Below, in pieces: positions 11,712-25,500 of a stretch of DNA of 64,000 bases. The DNA is from Bathynomus jamesi (lineage: Eukaryota > Arthropoda > Malacostraca > Isopoda > Cirolanidae). Position numbers and translations under genes: made by a program. The stretch is from positions 1 to 64,000 of the forward strand of contig JAJOZX010008815.1 of assembly GCA_023014485.1 (NCBI GenBank). The letters run 5' to 3'. The notes beneath the pieces were generated by a model that did not search any database, was not told the DNA's origin, and saw only the letters and a program-made list of their open reading frames with translations. How positions within the stretch are numbered: the stretch's first letter is position 1; each line of letters opens with the position of its first letter.

Positions 11712-13012
11712 GGAAGATTGCCACTGGGAAAATTGCCACTGGGAAGATTGCCCATGGGAAAACTGCCCATGTGGGAAAATTGCCCATGGGAAAATTGCCC
11801 ATGTAGGAAAATTCCCGAGGAGAAAATTGCCATGCGGAAAATTGCCATTCTGATAATACAATATATTTTGTTTTTGTATAAAACTATCTGAAAAGTATTA
11901 TAGTATGATAAATAGAAAAAATACATAATTGAAAAATTTATTTTATCCTATTCAAATAAAAATTTATAAATTAAAAGGAAGTAGTAATTTATTAAAATTA
12001 TTAAAAAATTTGAAAAACTTTGTTTTAAAAAATATGCATATTATAGGCAATAGATCTTAAATAGGTCATTTCATCATTTTCAGCACCATACTTTTCTACG
12101 ATATTCTTGACTCTTGAATTTAAGTCCTTATATTTTTTTTGCGTAGGAAGTGAATCCCCTCGTTCAAATTGAACGCGCTTAGCTTTGGCCAAGCATTCTT
12201 CACGTTTAAGTGCGTCAATTAACTTCCAGATGTTAGGGTGGAAATTACTTACTGCTTTATTTAGGACATTATGAAAAGCTTCCACGTTGTTGTTGGTGCG
12301 GGGCAACGAATTTTCCACACGGGAGTAAACATTCCAGAGGGGAATTGGAAACATAGGGGTGTCTCTTCTTCGGTTATTTCGCGTTCCCCTTTCGATCCCT
12401 ATGTATGTAAATTCAAAATAAGACAAAAATTCCTGTGGTATATCATCATCTCCAGAGAGTTCTTCAAAAAATTCAATAACATCTAGACATGGCACAAAAG
12501 CAAGGGCGGAAAAATATCACATCTTCAAAGAGAATTCGTTGTCGTTGTGGTATTGTTTTTTAAACCCAAGGTCGACAATTTTCCTATATCACGTCCTTGG
12601 CTTGGTGTTGAGTTGCTAATTGGTAATTTTTACGGTAAAATCTTTAAACGACAGATATGCATACAATTTTTGATTAAACAAACGAATAAATTTCATTTTA
12701 AAATATTATTAATTGTATTCACAAATATTCAAATATAAATAGATTTTTAGTTTTATTGTAAAAGCTTAAACGATGCCAACGTTGCCACATCTCATTATAT
12801 TTTCAGGGCACCCATAATTTTTTTTTTATTAATATTACTCGGCATGGCAATTTTCTCCTCGGGAATTTTCCTACATGGGCAATTTTCCCATGGGCAATTT
12901 TCCCACGGGCAATTTTCCCACATGGGCAGTTTTCCCATGGGCAATTTTCCCACATGGGCAGTTTTCCCATGGGCAATCTTCCAAGTGGCAATTTTCCCAG
13001 TGCCAATCGTCC
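11712..13012. mobile_element. MULE-like element with minisatellite inverted ends
   Basis: The left arm (about 11712-11850) and right arm (about 12845-13012) are inverted arrays of a 14-18-bp unit built on GGGAAAATTGCCCATG. Between them lies a MULE transposase tail. The flanks show an imperfect ~20-bp direct repeat, GTATGTTGTTTTTCGGCTCT at 11691 and GTACGTTGTTTTTCTGCTAA at 13015. Arrays of short units as long terminal inverted repeats are typical of foldback-type Mutator-like elements. Confidence 0.65.
12025..12495 (-). pseudogene. MULE transposase, C-terminal domain
   Basis: This 156-codon minus-strand frame carries the C-terminal signature of animal Mutator-like transposases. Seen are FLSYFEFTYIG, then a short FPIPLWNVYSRV segment, then LPRTNNNVEAFHNVLNKAV, which matches the family pattern R.NN.vE.wH. 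The DDE catalytic core and N-terminal zinc finger are missing upstream, and the frame opens without them. It sits centrally between the minisatellite inverted ends, so it is the residual coding part of that element. Confidence 0.75.
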
Positions 13013-13279
13013 GCGTACGTTGTTTTTCTGCTAAACAATAAAATTAAAACTTCTACTTTTGTTCCTACTATGACGATATATATTTTCTTACAAAGTCAGT
13101 ATAGCTGTAATGAAGATGTGTGAAAACAGAAAGCATAAGAAAGGGTTATTTAGACGGAGAAGGAATTACGCATAACACTTAAAACAACTATGGACGAGAA
13201 AGTGTTATATTCCGTCTGGTGACAAAGTGTCGCCATGTTGTTGTTAACTCTTCCCTGTAATAACCGGCAACTGGCTTTT

Positions 13280-14890
13280 TCAAGAATTCTGTGTCCAAGT
13301 CGAATGCATGGAAGAAAGCCATCGTCTTTCCTTGCCGTCGTCAGAGACGAGGACGGCGATCCGGTCAACGCTCTCCTTCCATTGCTCATTGTCAGGTAGG
13401 AGCTTACCGTCCCAATGCAAGACAAGAGGCTGACCAGGACAAACTTCGTCGGATTGATAACTTTCAGCAGCCACCTTCCTGAGAGCCTTGCGTGTGCGGT
13501 ACATGGTACTGGCAGAAATGGACAGTTCATCCAAGTCAAAACCTAGTGATTTAGCCGCTGCAGCGTACGACATAGCTAAATCGCGGTACGAAATATTCAG
13601 CCGATCGTAGGTAGTCGTCACATCCTGTGAGATCAGATTCCTGCGTCGCTTCTTGGTATTTCCCTTGGAGGAGGATGGAAAAACTTCCACGGTTGGGTCA
13701 ACGACATCTGAGTCAGTCTCTGACGAAGTTGAAATCACTAAAGCCCCCGTATCTTCTGCAGCTCCTTGTTCCTTCCTGGCCTTCTCCTGTTGTTCCTTAA
13801 TCTTGTCCAGCCTCTTCCTTTTCCTAATCTCCTTATAGTGAAGCTTCATGTCAACAGGGCCCATGCTGCAGGAATTTGGATCTTCACGCTGCATGTCGAG
13901 AAAGTGGATGTCCTCCTGATTCTTCATCATTTCCTTAGCTTGTGAATGAGCAATGTCCATGATCTCCTTCGCTATTGCCTCCTTGAACATCGCCTCCTTC
14001 ACTCGGAAGGACTCTGCTTTATGTGACTTGTGCTTCACAAGCCGGTCGTATTCCTTGAGAAGGGATTCCATCTTCCTCAAGACCGAATCTCGACGTCCAA
14101 ATTTTTGCTCCTTTTGGTGGTAAAAGTACTTTTTGAGTACTTGCAACTGAGTTGGAAGGCCACTTGATGTGATGTTCGCATCCGTCTGGCCAATAAGAAA
14201 CACTTCTGTTTTCGCCCTGGTAGACACCTGGAAAAGAAAACAAACTAAATAATTCCACAGAAATAATTTCACATCGTAATTAATTTCATTAATTAAATAA
14301 AGAAAAGCAGTAACTGGGACTCGAACCAGTGTCATAGCCGTTTGGCGGCATCGCTCAAGTCGGCGTACACAGCACGCTATCCACTACACCATCTAGGGAG
14401 TGGATAGCGTGCTGTGTACGCCGACTTGAGCGATGCCGCCAAACGGCTATGACACTGGTTCGAGTCCCAGTTACTGCTTTTCTTTATTTATAAAACTGAT
14501 ACGTGTACACTACGTTCTCTTTGACAATTCATTAATTAAATAAATTTCAATACCGCAGTAAAATTACATTAATTAGTATCATAAATAATTACCAGCTTAG
14601 TTGTCCAATATGCAACAGACTAATTAATTTCATGTAATATTAATAATAAATATCACTACCACAGTAAAATGACAGAAATTAAATAATAATAAATTTCAAT
14701 ACCACAGTAAAATGAGATAATTAGTAGCATATATAATTACCTCCATAGTTGTCCAATAGGCTATACAACACGAACCGCTCAAGTGACGAAGAAAACCGTC
14801 TCCACTGCAGGCAGGCGAGAAATGAACTGACAAAAAGTCGTCAAAGTTGGGGACCTCTAAATGCGCGCGATCTGGTTCAAACTTGCACAA
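13280..14890 (-). CDS. Two-exon unclassified transposon-like protein, partial
   Basis: Exon 1 (14890-14741, 50 codons from ATG) ends GGAG|GTAATT. Exon 2 (14227-13280) follows TTTTCCAG and keeps frame (phase 0). The 365-residue product has a lysine/glutamate-rich coiled-coil region (DSVLRKMESLLKEYDRL, KEIRKRKRLDKIKEQQEKAR), an acidic serine-rich linker, a KKRRR nuclear-localisation-like patch, then VLHWDGKLLPDNEQWK near the C terminus. From memory, VLHWDGKLLP-type proteins are a multicopy uncharacterised family in arthropods and cnidarians and are probably transposases. In that family this motif opens the catalytic half, which is absent here. So it is a truncated copy; function unknown. Confidence 0.55.
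14294..14490. repeat. tRNA-like palindrome (snapback of two ~92-bp arms)
   Basis: Arms at about 14294-14385 and 14399-14490 are near-perfect inverted copies separated by about 13 bp. Each carries a pol III B box (GGTTCGAGTCC), and the left arm with the loop also has an A-box-like TGGTGTAGTGG. It lies inside the intron of the transposon-like gene at 13280-14890. Confidence 0.8.
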
Positions 14891-14976
14891 ACGTGTTTTC
14901 TTGTTCTTTAGAATACGGAGAAACGTGTGGATTAAAACTCCAAGCTCATTTTTATTTTACCCTATAGGTATGAAAC

Positions 14977-14978
<2 letters not shown>

Positions 14979-15020
<42 letters not shown>
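14979..15020. repeat. (TA)n microsatellite
   Basis: Pure TA tract upstream of the 13280-14890 gene. Confidence 0.9.
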
Positions 15021-15026
<6 letters not shown>

Positions 15027-15757
15027 TCTAATTTGTATGCAGGAAGCAGAGGCCAAAGAGAATGCTCGCAGAAACGCCCAATCCGGCAGAGAGCCCAAAT
15101 ATTTCGCCACTAACCCAGATATCTAAGTCTCTAATGAGTCTATACACTACACGAACTAGTCCCATATTTAACTATTTATAGATTTATTTACAGTTTCTAT
15201 TTACCAAAATCACTTATTCATGACATAAAAGGCAACAGTATTTGGAATTTATTAAGCATTTTATTTTTTTAAATAAAAAGAAAAAAAATCCATTTTTTTT
15301 AATGATTTTTTTTTACAAATTTTGAAAATAAAAAGAAAATTTGTTCCCACTGTTATTAACTTGTACCGCTTTTTGCGTTAAAATCTACATTATTTCGATA
15401 CGTTGATAAGATGCTAATAAGTTCATAACGTAATAATTGTTTGTAATCAAAAAAGTCGATGAAATGAATTGAACGTTGAATAACACAACTGGATGGTTAT
15501 AGATTATAGATTGTTTCCAAATTTTCCCATACGTTGTAGTCGTCGTACAGCATGTCTTTGCGACATTGAAAATGTACAGGTATTAGGAACTTTGGATCCG
15601 ACGGCGCCCCTATAGTGGTTCGCCCCAATTTGAAAATTTCTAGTTCCGCCATGCATCTACAAAATACATTTTGTAGATGGAAGCGCTTTTATTATTTTAT
15701 TATTATTATTTTATACAAATGAATTATATTAAATAAATTCATCAAAATGATACTCGT
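15021..15757. other. No gene recognised
   Basis: AT-rich sequence with A/T homopolymers. It lies directly 3' of the last exon found of the lectin-like gene, but I could not find the next exon here. Confidence 0.4.
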
Positions 15758-15759
15758 AC

Positions 15760-16346
15760 CTTTATTCCTGCAGTTCTTGTATTTTCACGAACAAGAAGAC
15801 TGATTTCCCATACAAGGTGAGGAACTTCCAAATCCACGAACCACCATGGGTTCGATTCTTTTTGTGATTCAAAATAAGATTTAAAATCTTCATCTATTGC
15901 ATTTTGAGAAGGATAACTGCCACTGAAATAGATTGAATTACCATAAAAAATTGAAATTCGCATTTGGAAACTCTTCTGTGGACTAAATAAGAGAATATAG
16001 AAAAGTTAGTCTTAAATGCTCTCTTTTCATAACTTTCAACATTTGCGTTTACTCTTACTGTTTACTTTTAGCTTGGAAATTCAGTTAATTTATGTCACCA
16101 TTCAATGACATTCCGTCACGGCAAAGACCCCCAAATTAACATTGTAAACAATAAATAATTATAATTTTTTATATACGCTTTACCGACTTCACTATTTTTT
16201 ACTCGAATTTATTTCCCATAATAATTATTTATCAATGATCTTCTCTCATTAATGTTTCACACTCGATTTAACTTCAGTTTCTGATACAAGTTTTACTCTA
16301 TTGCACTTTGCTTATTACATATATACACATATATATACACATATAT

Positions 16347-16381
<35 letters not shown>

Positions 16382-18150
16382 CACATCAACTGTTCATGTT
16401 CATTTTCCTTCAAAAACTGAAAATGTTATGCTGTGTTGATGTGTTCTAATTCTTTATTAGGTTAATTGTTTTAATTTTGCTCAGTTTTAGTTGACGCTCA
16501 TTTTCGGTGGAAAGATAACTCGATTCCGCATCATTGTTTCATTTAAAAATATTTTTGTTCCTTTCAAGTTATTTTTATGTCTAAAAGTACGAGAGAATGA
16601 GATGTTTTCTTCTGGTATTACTTCATTAAAGTCTTCTCCATCACATACAAATAATCGGATCTAAAAGACAAATGACTCCTTTTACTTTACACTTCCACAA
16701 TAGCGTCCGTAAGTCAGTAGGCAACTCTGTTACCCTATAAGGGACCTGAACACACTGAGATCAGGGACTTGAACCCCGATGATCCTGTTAATAATTAATG
16801 TAAGAAGGGATGGACAGTATTAGTTGGCGAAAGCGCTACGCCATTTTCTGTCTCCTATAAATAAAACTTATTATTACATTTCCACAAAGTCTACTTTGTC
16901 TACTTCAGTACTTGTATAAAATCATTGACGCATACGTTTGTAAACTAAAATATCTCTTCCTTTCCCTCATATCTTCATTCATAAAACATCTGATAAAAGT
17001 TTTTTATTAATATATATCTTTCTTCAAAATTCATAATAATGAAAATCAAAACCACTTTTTTGAGAAAAACAAATAACAGTTAATATCTTGAATTTGCTGA
17101 GACACACGGGTGCACCACCGAAGCGTTTGATGGTTTCCTGAGGAAGACATTAAAACTGATTCGTTGGAGGTACTGAAACAATGGTTTCCTTCCATATTCT
17201 TTGATGTCAAAAATTCCTTGATGGCAATTGTGGTCTAAGAAAGAAAAAAATATCTGTGATTACAGTTTTATAATTGTATGCCTTGAATATTCAAAGAAAA
17301 TACGATGTTGTTGTAACTTGACATTAATTATATTAATTTACTGGGTTATAATGTATTACGAGGAACGCTGAAACATTTATAAGTAATCACTTAAATAGTA
17401 AGATGTGTTAACCAAAATGTGATTTAGAGAAAAGAGTCACTTAAAACTATAAAATTGTGGAACATAATATCCACTAGAGAGACAATGGTTATTCTATCAA
17501 AATTATTAAAATTAATGAACCTCAATTATTTCATTAATTATCATTTCTATTAATCTTAAAAAAATTACAAAAATAGTAAATTTAATGTTCAAATAATCTT
17601 TATTCTTTATAACTGTCAGTTAAACATTTATTAAAGGTTAATAAATTTCATAAAGAGAATGAGTGACAACAGTGGAATCTAAAATAAGCATGGAACATAA
17701 TTTGGTAATATCTAAAAAGCAGTGAAGCACGATTAATTCCACTTTTAACTCTTCTCTGTTTCGAAAAAAGCCCCCTAATGACCGACAAGTTTACTTTAAA
17801 AAAAACTACAGTGACCAACACGAAAAGGAGAGATCGCATAATTTACGAACGAAAGGACTTTAACTGTAAAGAAGAAAATCATCGATAGTTTCTGAGAAAG
17901 TTTTGTTTACTTTAAATTATGTCATGACTTCTCTAACTTAATAGCCTTTAAAAGATGACTTCAGCCATTCCCACAAACCTGCTTCAGTTTCAAGCTCATC
18001 AGGAGCAGAAGTATAATTTAAGTCTTCAATTCTTTCTTCCAGATCTTTAGTTCTTGTTTTCTCCTTTTCAAAGGAGCTCTTCATAGTTTCAAATTCTGAA
18101 CGAAGCTCAGAAATCAAAGCAATCATATTCCCTGTAATAAATTTGCACTG

Positions 18151-18228
<78 letters not shown>

Positions 18229-19532
18229 ACACACACACACACGAGGGTAATTCAATAAGTATCCGAACCTTTTATTTTCACAATTTTATTTTCACATCTG
18301 ATAGATTATAAACACATCACTTCTCAACATAGCTCCCTGTTTCTCAGTACACTTAGTCCAGCGATCTACAAGCTTCCTAATGCCATCACAAAAGAATATC
18401 TTTCGCTGTATGCGTAGCCAGTCATGCACCGCCTCCTTCCAGTCATCATCGCCTTGGAATCGTTGACCTCTCAAAGCATCTTTTAGTGGTCCAAACAGGT
18501 AAAAATCCGAAGGTGCCAGGTCTGGACTGGAGGCTGGATGGTCGAGAACATCAAATTTAAGTTCTTGAAGGCATTTTCTAGTCTGTGCAGCGGTATGAGA
18601 GCGCGCACTGTCGTGTAACAGAATAACACCTTCCGACAATCTCCCTCTCCGGTTTGTGCAAATTGCTTGCTTTAACTCATTCCGAAGCATGTCAGAATAC
18701 GATGCACTTGTTACTGTAGTTCTACGCTCTAGATAATGTTCAAGGATAGAGCCTCGTGTATCCCAAAACAGTGTCAGCATAACTTTACCTGCTGACGGCT
18801 GCGCTTTCAACTTTCTTCCTGTCGTTTGCTTTCTGGTTCATAGTGATGGATCCAGGTTTTATCTCCAGTGATAATGCGCTCCAAAACGTTTTCACCTTCA
18901 TTATGATACCGCGCCAAAAGACGAAAGCAGACGTCCATACGATTACGCTTGTGCTCTTCTGTCAACTGTTTGGGCACCCATCTTGCACAAACCTTGTGAA
19001 AGCCAAGAATTTCATGAACTATGGAATAGGCTGACCCTTGACTGATGTCTAATGAAGATGCAATTTCTTTTATTGTCAATCTTCTGTCATCGAAAATCAT
19101 GGCTCCGGCTTCTTCCTCCTTGTCAACACTGGTTGATGTTGACGGTCGTCCTGAGCACTAAGCATCTGTCACACATGTCCGACCTTCCTTGAAGATTTGA
19201 ATCCACTCGTAAACACTTTGCCGTGGTAACGCATTATTCCCATACTGAGCACATAAACGCGTGTGAATTTCAGCAAATTTCACACCTTCTACCCACAAAA
19301 AACGAACCACGGATCTCTGTTCTTCCTGAGTCCAAATTGAAAGCGGCGCAGCCATGCTCACTACTCTTACGATATGTGACAGCTACGAGTAGCCTAAATA
19401 AGCCTATACTGTTGCTAGCCTAAATAAGCCTATGTATCTTAGTTTCGCTCGTTATTACGAGTATATATTATATATACACCATACTATATTATCACTAAAA
19501 TAAAAAGTGCGGATACTTATTGAAGTACCCTC

Positions 19533-19590
<58 letters not shown>

Positions 19591-22500
19591 CATTGTTAAT
19601 TCTTCCTGGTGAAAGATGAAAAGGGTGACCAGTGAAATGAATATTCTTCTTGTTAAAATCCCATTTAATTTTGTTTCAACATTCAATGTTACTTCAGTTT
19701 CAATTTTAATTCCTTATTTACTTAATTATGTTTAAATAAATCCTAAATTTTCATTTTATCGTCCGTTGCTTTTAATTAAAATGCAATTTTTCTGACGACA
19801 AAAAGTTTCATTCTTAATAGTTTAAAAAATAATGTAATGGCGTGATTGTTGAACCTTATCCGCAATTTCCAAGGTCATATGACGAAGGGGATCTACAGTT
19901 TTACGCGGGATCTAAACCTGTAATCGCATTCTTTTGGCATTATCTGGATCACTATGCCAGTTCCTGTACCTTTTGACTGATTAGTATTGCCTCAAAAATT
20001 CTGATTTTCTAGTAAGCAAGAATTGCTCCGACAGACCGTGCTCTCAAATTGCTCTCAAATCACCACAGTTTGAAAACTTGTTTTATTCGCGAAAGAAAAC
20101 CTGATACCATCATCTTCTAGGCTGTTGTTTATTCTTTTAACTGTACGAGCTGTAATACGAGTTATATTGGCAGCACTTCCCGCCAATTCCAACTCAAAAC
20201 TGACGAACATCGAGGCATCTTCAGTCGCACCTCCCATCCCCTTAATAAACCTTCAAAATCAGCCGTAGCGAGCACTGCCACAAAACGAGATTGTAGACAT
20301 CAGTCGACCAGGTAAGTAGTCCGGGAAGGACGTTAGACAGTAGACAGGGAGTGCTGGAACTTCCGTCTCTCCTGTCACTCTCCTCTTTAGCTGATATTTT
20401 TCCATGTCGTGCCTACCCTCTGAGCAATCCAGCATGCTCTCAAACACACACTTCTCTCTCTCTTTTTCACTATACATACTTGAATTTTACACACTACACA
20501 CTTTTCAAAAAAAAAAATTATATGCGAGTATAAAAAAAAAGGCATTGTGAGCCTCGGCTCTCTCTTTCGTACTCATTTTTGTGGGCGTTCTCCTTGGCCC
20601 CTCCTTTCTACATAAAAAAAAATCACCCACTAAATCCTCCCACTTTTAAACGATAAACATATTCCATAATTCACAGCCAACCCGATCTTCATAAATTAGA
20701 ATCTCTCCACATTCTTGTACTGAATAAACCTCGTTTAAATGATCAGTCTTCATATTTCGCATCAGCTTTAACTTCATAAATAAAAATATTTAAACTCATC
20801 GATACCTTTCGCATCTATCTTTGGTGTTCAGTTTAATTCATTATTAGTTTATTACTGTAACGTACGAAAGTGTTATAATTGAACGTAGCCCATTTTTTTA
20901 CTTTGAACAAAAAAACCTCAACGTGTCATTGTTTGATTCTGAATTTTTGATTAATTTGTGTAAAATATTATTTGTTTATAATTTTAGTTTCATCTGAAAT
21001 TTGTTATTCATTTCTCTTTTCGTTTCAATTCCTTTATTTTAACTGTGATCTCTTATTGTTTTATCTCATTTATATTTATTTTAGTTACCACTGATCATGG
21101 AACAATATTCCGAAACGTTTTGAACCAATTAAAGAATGCTGAAACGCGGATTCTACTCGCTTACACACGCACATACATACACCCACCCACACATACACCC
21201 ACACCCACGCGCGCACACACACACACACACAGACACACACACACACATATATATATATATTATATATATATTATATATATAATATATATATATTATAATT
21301 ACAGATGTCTAAAGTTAAGCAATTTATAAATTGACTGAAATTCAAGCAATGTGTGAAATTGGTGATAAAGACAAAACGAAACTAGGTACACGTATTAACG
21401 GTGATCCTAAGTAACTTTAAAATTTACCGCGCCATAGCTCTGTGTGTAGCACTACGTATGTCCGCCACGCCCGTTAGGTTAATTATATGTCCTTTCGGAA
21501 GGGGACGGCTGCAAAATTAACAATAGACGATAGGGTGAACTTGGTTTGAATGTATGGAAGACCAGGTACTGCAAATCCATCAGTCGCTACAGAGTTTAAT
21601 AGAAAACACCCAGAGAGACCTCCAATTGATCAAGCAACCGTTGGAAGAGTAATTAATTGATTTAAAGAAACGGGAAGTGTTCATGACCGCCCGTGTAGCG
21701 GTAGCCGAGAACTTCAACCGACGAAGCAACAACAATGGTATTAGGTCATCTCTTACAAAGTCCAAAAAAGTCGACGAGAAAGCTTTCTCAGGAGACAAAA
21801 GTCGACAGGAGATCCATTTCCATACAAAGTCCAACTTGTTCAGGACTTGCACGGTGATGATACAGACCGTAGAAAGGAGTTTTGCGAATGGTTCTTACAA
21901 CAACCCACCCTCATCCATTGGATCATGTTCAGTGACGAGGCGATATTTCACCTCAACGGAAATGTCAATAGACATAATGCACGCTATTGGACCAACGACA
22001 ACCCACATTGGATGGAAGAGACTCATGTGCAACATGATCCACGGCTTTACATTGATTCGAAAAGTGTAGCCAGTTTGATGGCCAGCAATTCGAACATTTA
22101 CTTTAATTTGTCGTATGGTGCTGACTTTAAACACAAATTGACAACTTGACAACTTCAACGTACTCCGAGCCGACAGAAGAATAAGGCGTAAAGAAGGATG
22201 TGCTATTTATGACGCGAAAAACATATGGCAGAAATGGCTATAAGTACTTCAAACAACTACGTAGAATCTGTAGCAGCAAAAGTTGAAAAATTAAATATGG
22301 TACTAATTATAATTATAGACCCCCGAACACGCCAACTTCAAAATTCTCAGATTCCATTACAGAGGTCAGAAACTGGATGAAAGATGTACACTCCCAACCC
22401 CTAATATTTTTCTCTGTAGTGATTTTAATTTTCCATTTATGAACTATAAAAGGATAGGAAAAAAATATATATATACACCAAGACGAGGGGACCGCACAGG

Positions 22501-25500
22501 AAGATCAGGAGCAGGCAAAAATGCTCCTTGCCCAAGCCGATCAACTTATGTTAACACAAGAAATAACGGAAAATACAAGAAAAAAACAACTGCCTAGATT
22601 TAGTATTCACGAACAAAGCAACCTAATTGATAACGTAGAAATATCCCCAAGTATAATATCAGATCACAACATTATTGAAATAACAATCAATATAAAAGCA
22701 ACAGGAAAGGAAAGAACACGCACTATAGGAAGAAGCAAATTCAAAATTTTAATTTTCACTCCAAAGCTATAAACTGGGAAGGTGTTGCATCCAGCATGGA
22801 AGCAATAGACTGGAAAATCATCTTTAAGACCAAAACAAAAGAAGAGATGTTAATTACCTTAGAGGAGAAGACACTGGAAATTGTGGAAAGACATGTCCCA
22901 GAAATGCATGAAAGAGGAAAGAGAAACAGGTTCGAGAGATAGAAGAGGTCAAGGTTCCGCAAGAGAAAAAGAGTGACTGTAAAATTAAGAAACTGCAAAG
23001 ACAACAACATCAGAAAAATATTAAACGATAGACTGCAGAGTATAGATTGCGTCATATAGGATCTCATTGAGAAGCATACAGAGAACAAGATGACGCAACA
23101 GAAGCGATAGAGGTTAACTCAAAGTACTTCTATAATTTTGCAAAAAGGAAGTCGAAAAATTACGCCACTATCAAACCTTTAAAAAATGAAAACAATGTTT
23201 TATCCGATGATCTAACAGAGGTATCTGAAATAGTAAGAGCTCAGTATGAATCATCTTTCAATAACTCCAAAACTGCTTAACTAATATGCGACGGAAACGC
23301 GTTCTTTGAAGAACTGCAAGGGGAAAGTATAACGGACTTCGACTTGACAACAGATGATATTACACAAGCTATAGGGAAACTAAAAGCACACTCGGTGGCA
23401 AGTCAGGACAAATGGAATGCCACACTGATCAAAAGTGCAAAAATGAAATCGCAAAGCCTTTCTATTGGATGTGGAGACGATCACTAGACACGGGAGAAAT
23501 ACTGAACATCCTGAAGAGAGCGAACATAGTTCCAATATATAAAGGAGAAGGTCGATCCGAGACCAAAAACTATAGGCCAGTGTCACTTACATCTCATCTC
23601 TCAAAAATATTTTTGAAACTCGGAAAAAATTAAATGATAACCAACATGGATTCCGGTCAGGAAGATCATGACTATCACAACTAATAAAACACTATAACAA
23701 CATTATTGTTGCAGTGGAATAATGAAAACTATGATGTAATATACACAGACTTTAACAAGTCGTTCAACAAGTGTGACCATGGAATCATAGCACATGAATA
23801 AGGGAATATGGCAATAAGAGGAAAAGTAGGAAAATGGGTATATAATTTCCTTAGTGAGGGAGCAAGTCGTTACAGTTCAAGAATATATTTATCAGATTCA
23901 GAGGTCCTTAGCTCAACCACAAGGAACAGTATTAGCTCCATTACTCTTCATAATCATGCTAACTGATATAGACTAGGAAGTTACCAGTGACAGCACAGTA
24001 ACGTCCTTTGCCGATGGCACAAAAATTAGTAGAAAAATAAGAAACCCAGAGGATATACTCGGAGGATCTCTACAAACAGACATGAACAGAATCTACAATT
24101 GGTCTGAAGGCCAGTGTTAAATATGAAATTTAATACTGAAAATTTTCAACTATAAGGTACGAAAGAAGGGAGGACCTAAAATCCATAGAATATTATACCC
24201 CAAATGGACAGGAAATTGAGGAAAATTCTAAAGCAAAATATTTAGGTATTGGAATGACCGAGGACACGAAATTTGAAACACAAAATAAGATAGCAGTAAA
24301 CAGAGAAAAGAGAATAACTGGGCAGTTATTGAGAACCTTTAAACGAAGGGATAGGAATATAATGATGCCTCTATTGAAAACACTGATCATACCCAAGTTG
24401 GAATACTGCTCGGTGCTAACATCCCCATATAAAAAAGAAGACATTGGTCAGCTAGAAATGATTCAGAGAAGCTTCACAGCCAAGATCAATGGGTGCAAAG
24501 AACTAAATTACTGGGAAAGGTTACAGGAATTAAATCTATATTCACTGGAAAGAAGGAGAGAGAGGTACACCATGATTTCACTTCGAAAATAATGGAGGAA
24601 CTAGTCCCTGATCTTACTTTGAACCCTATAACCCCCAAACCAACAGTGGAAAATAGAAAAGGAAGAATGTGTCGTGTTCCCAAATTAAAGGCTGTAATGC
24701 TAGAAGAATTTGCAGTGGAATAATCATGTAAATTATATATAAAAAATTATTTCAAGCAGCATTGCTTGATATATTTAAATACAGACATGTAGTCACTAAA
24801 CAGGTTTTATTAACTCTATCATACTCTTGTTGTTGTTCCTTGGATGATGTACTGCACCCTTGTATGGGGAAATTCTGCTAACAACACTTTAATTAAACAG
24901 TCTGTCATCCAAAAACGAGCAATAAGGTTATCTGATACCGATTTCCATGATCATTCTAGAGCATTATTTAAAGAGCTAAAACCACTAAAGCTCAAAGATG
25001 TAATCAAACTGACACATTTTATTTTTATTTAGCTACAAGTGTAAGAACAAAATCATTAACTGACAATAGGTACATAAATATTTTTGACTCATCAAACAAT
25101 CCACTCAGATCAGAGTAGAAATAGATTAAAAATATGTTATTCCTCAATTTAGATTGGTTTCATTTTAAAAATTATCAATTTTCATTGGACTGAAACTGAA
25201 ATGATTTACATGAGCTGATGTAAAAAGTAATGTGAATGTAAACTTGTTTAAAAACAAGTTGAAATCTCGATTAATAATGGAATAGGATTAAATGTACATT
25301 ACTCGTTCATCTGTTGTGTCTAATACTATATTGATTTCTTTGTATAGTATTCATATATCTTCAATGACGACTTTATAGTGTAATAATAACTTACTGTAAG
25401 ATTAATACATACTGTAATTAACAGTTCTTATTCATGAGTCTGTATTATTAATAATAATAACTGTTTTATTTTTAATTAAGAGCCCAGTAAAGCCTAAAAG

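Noticed and set aside
11625..11891. Repeat protein with LPMGKLPMWENCPWENCP-type repeats
   Set aside because: It is a translation of the minisatellite inverted end of the MULE-like element and is open in several frames on both strands.
20259..20530. Possible gene in the GC-richer block
   Set aside because: It is an inverted copy of 33880-34095, with low-complexity frames only; treated as a dispersed repeat.
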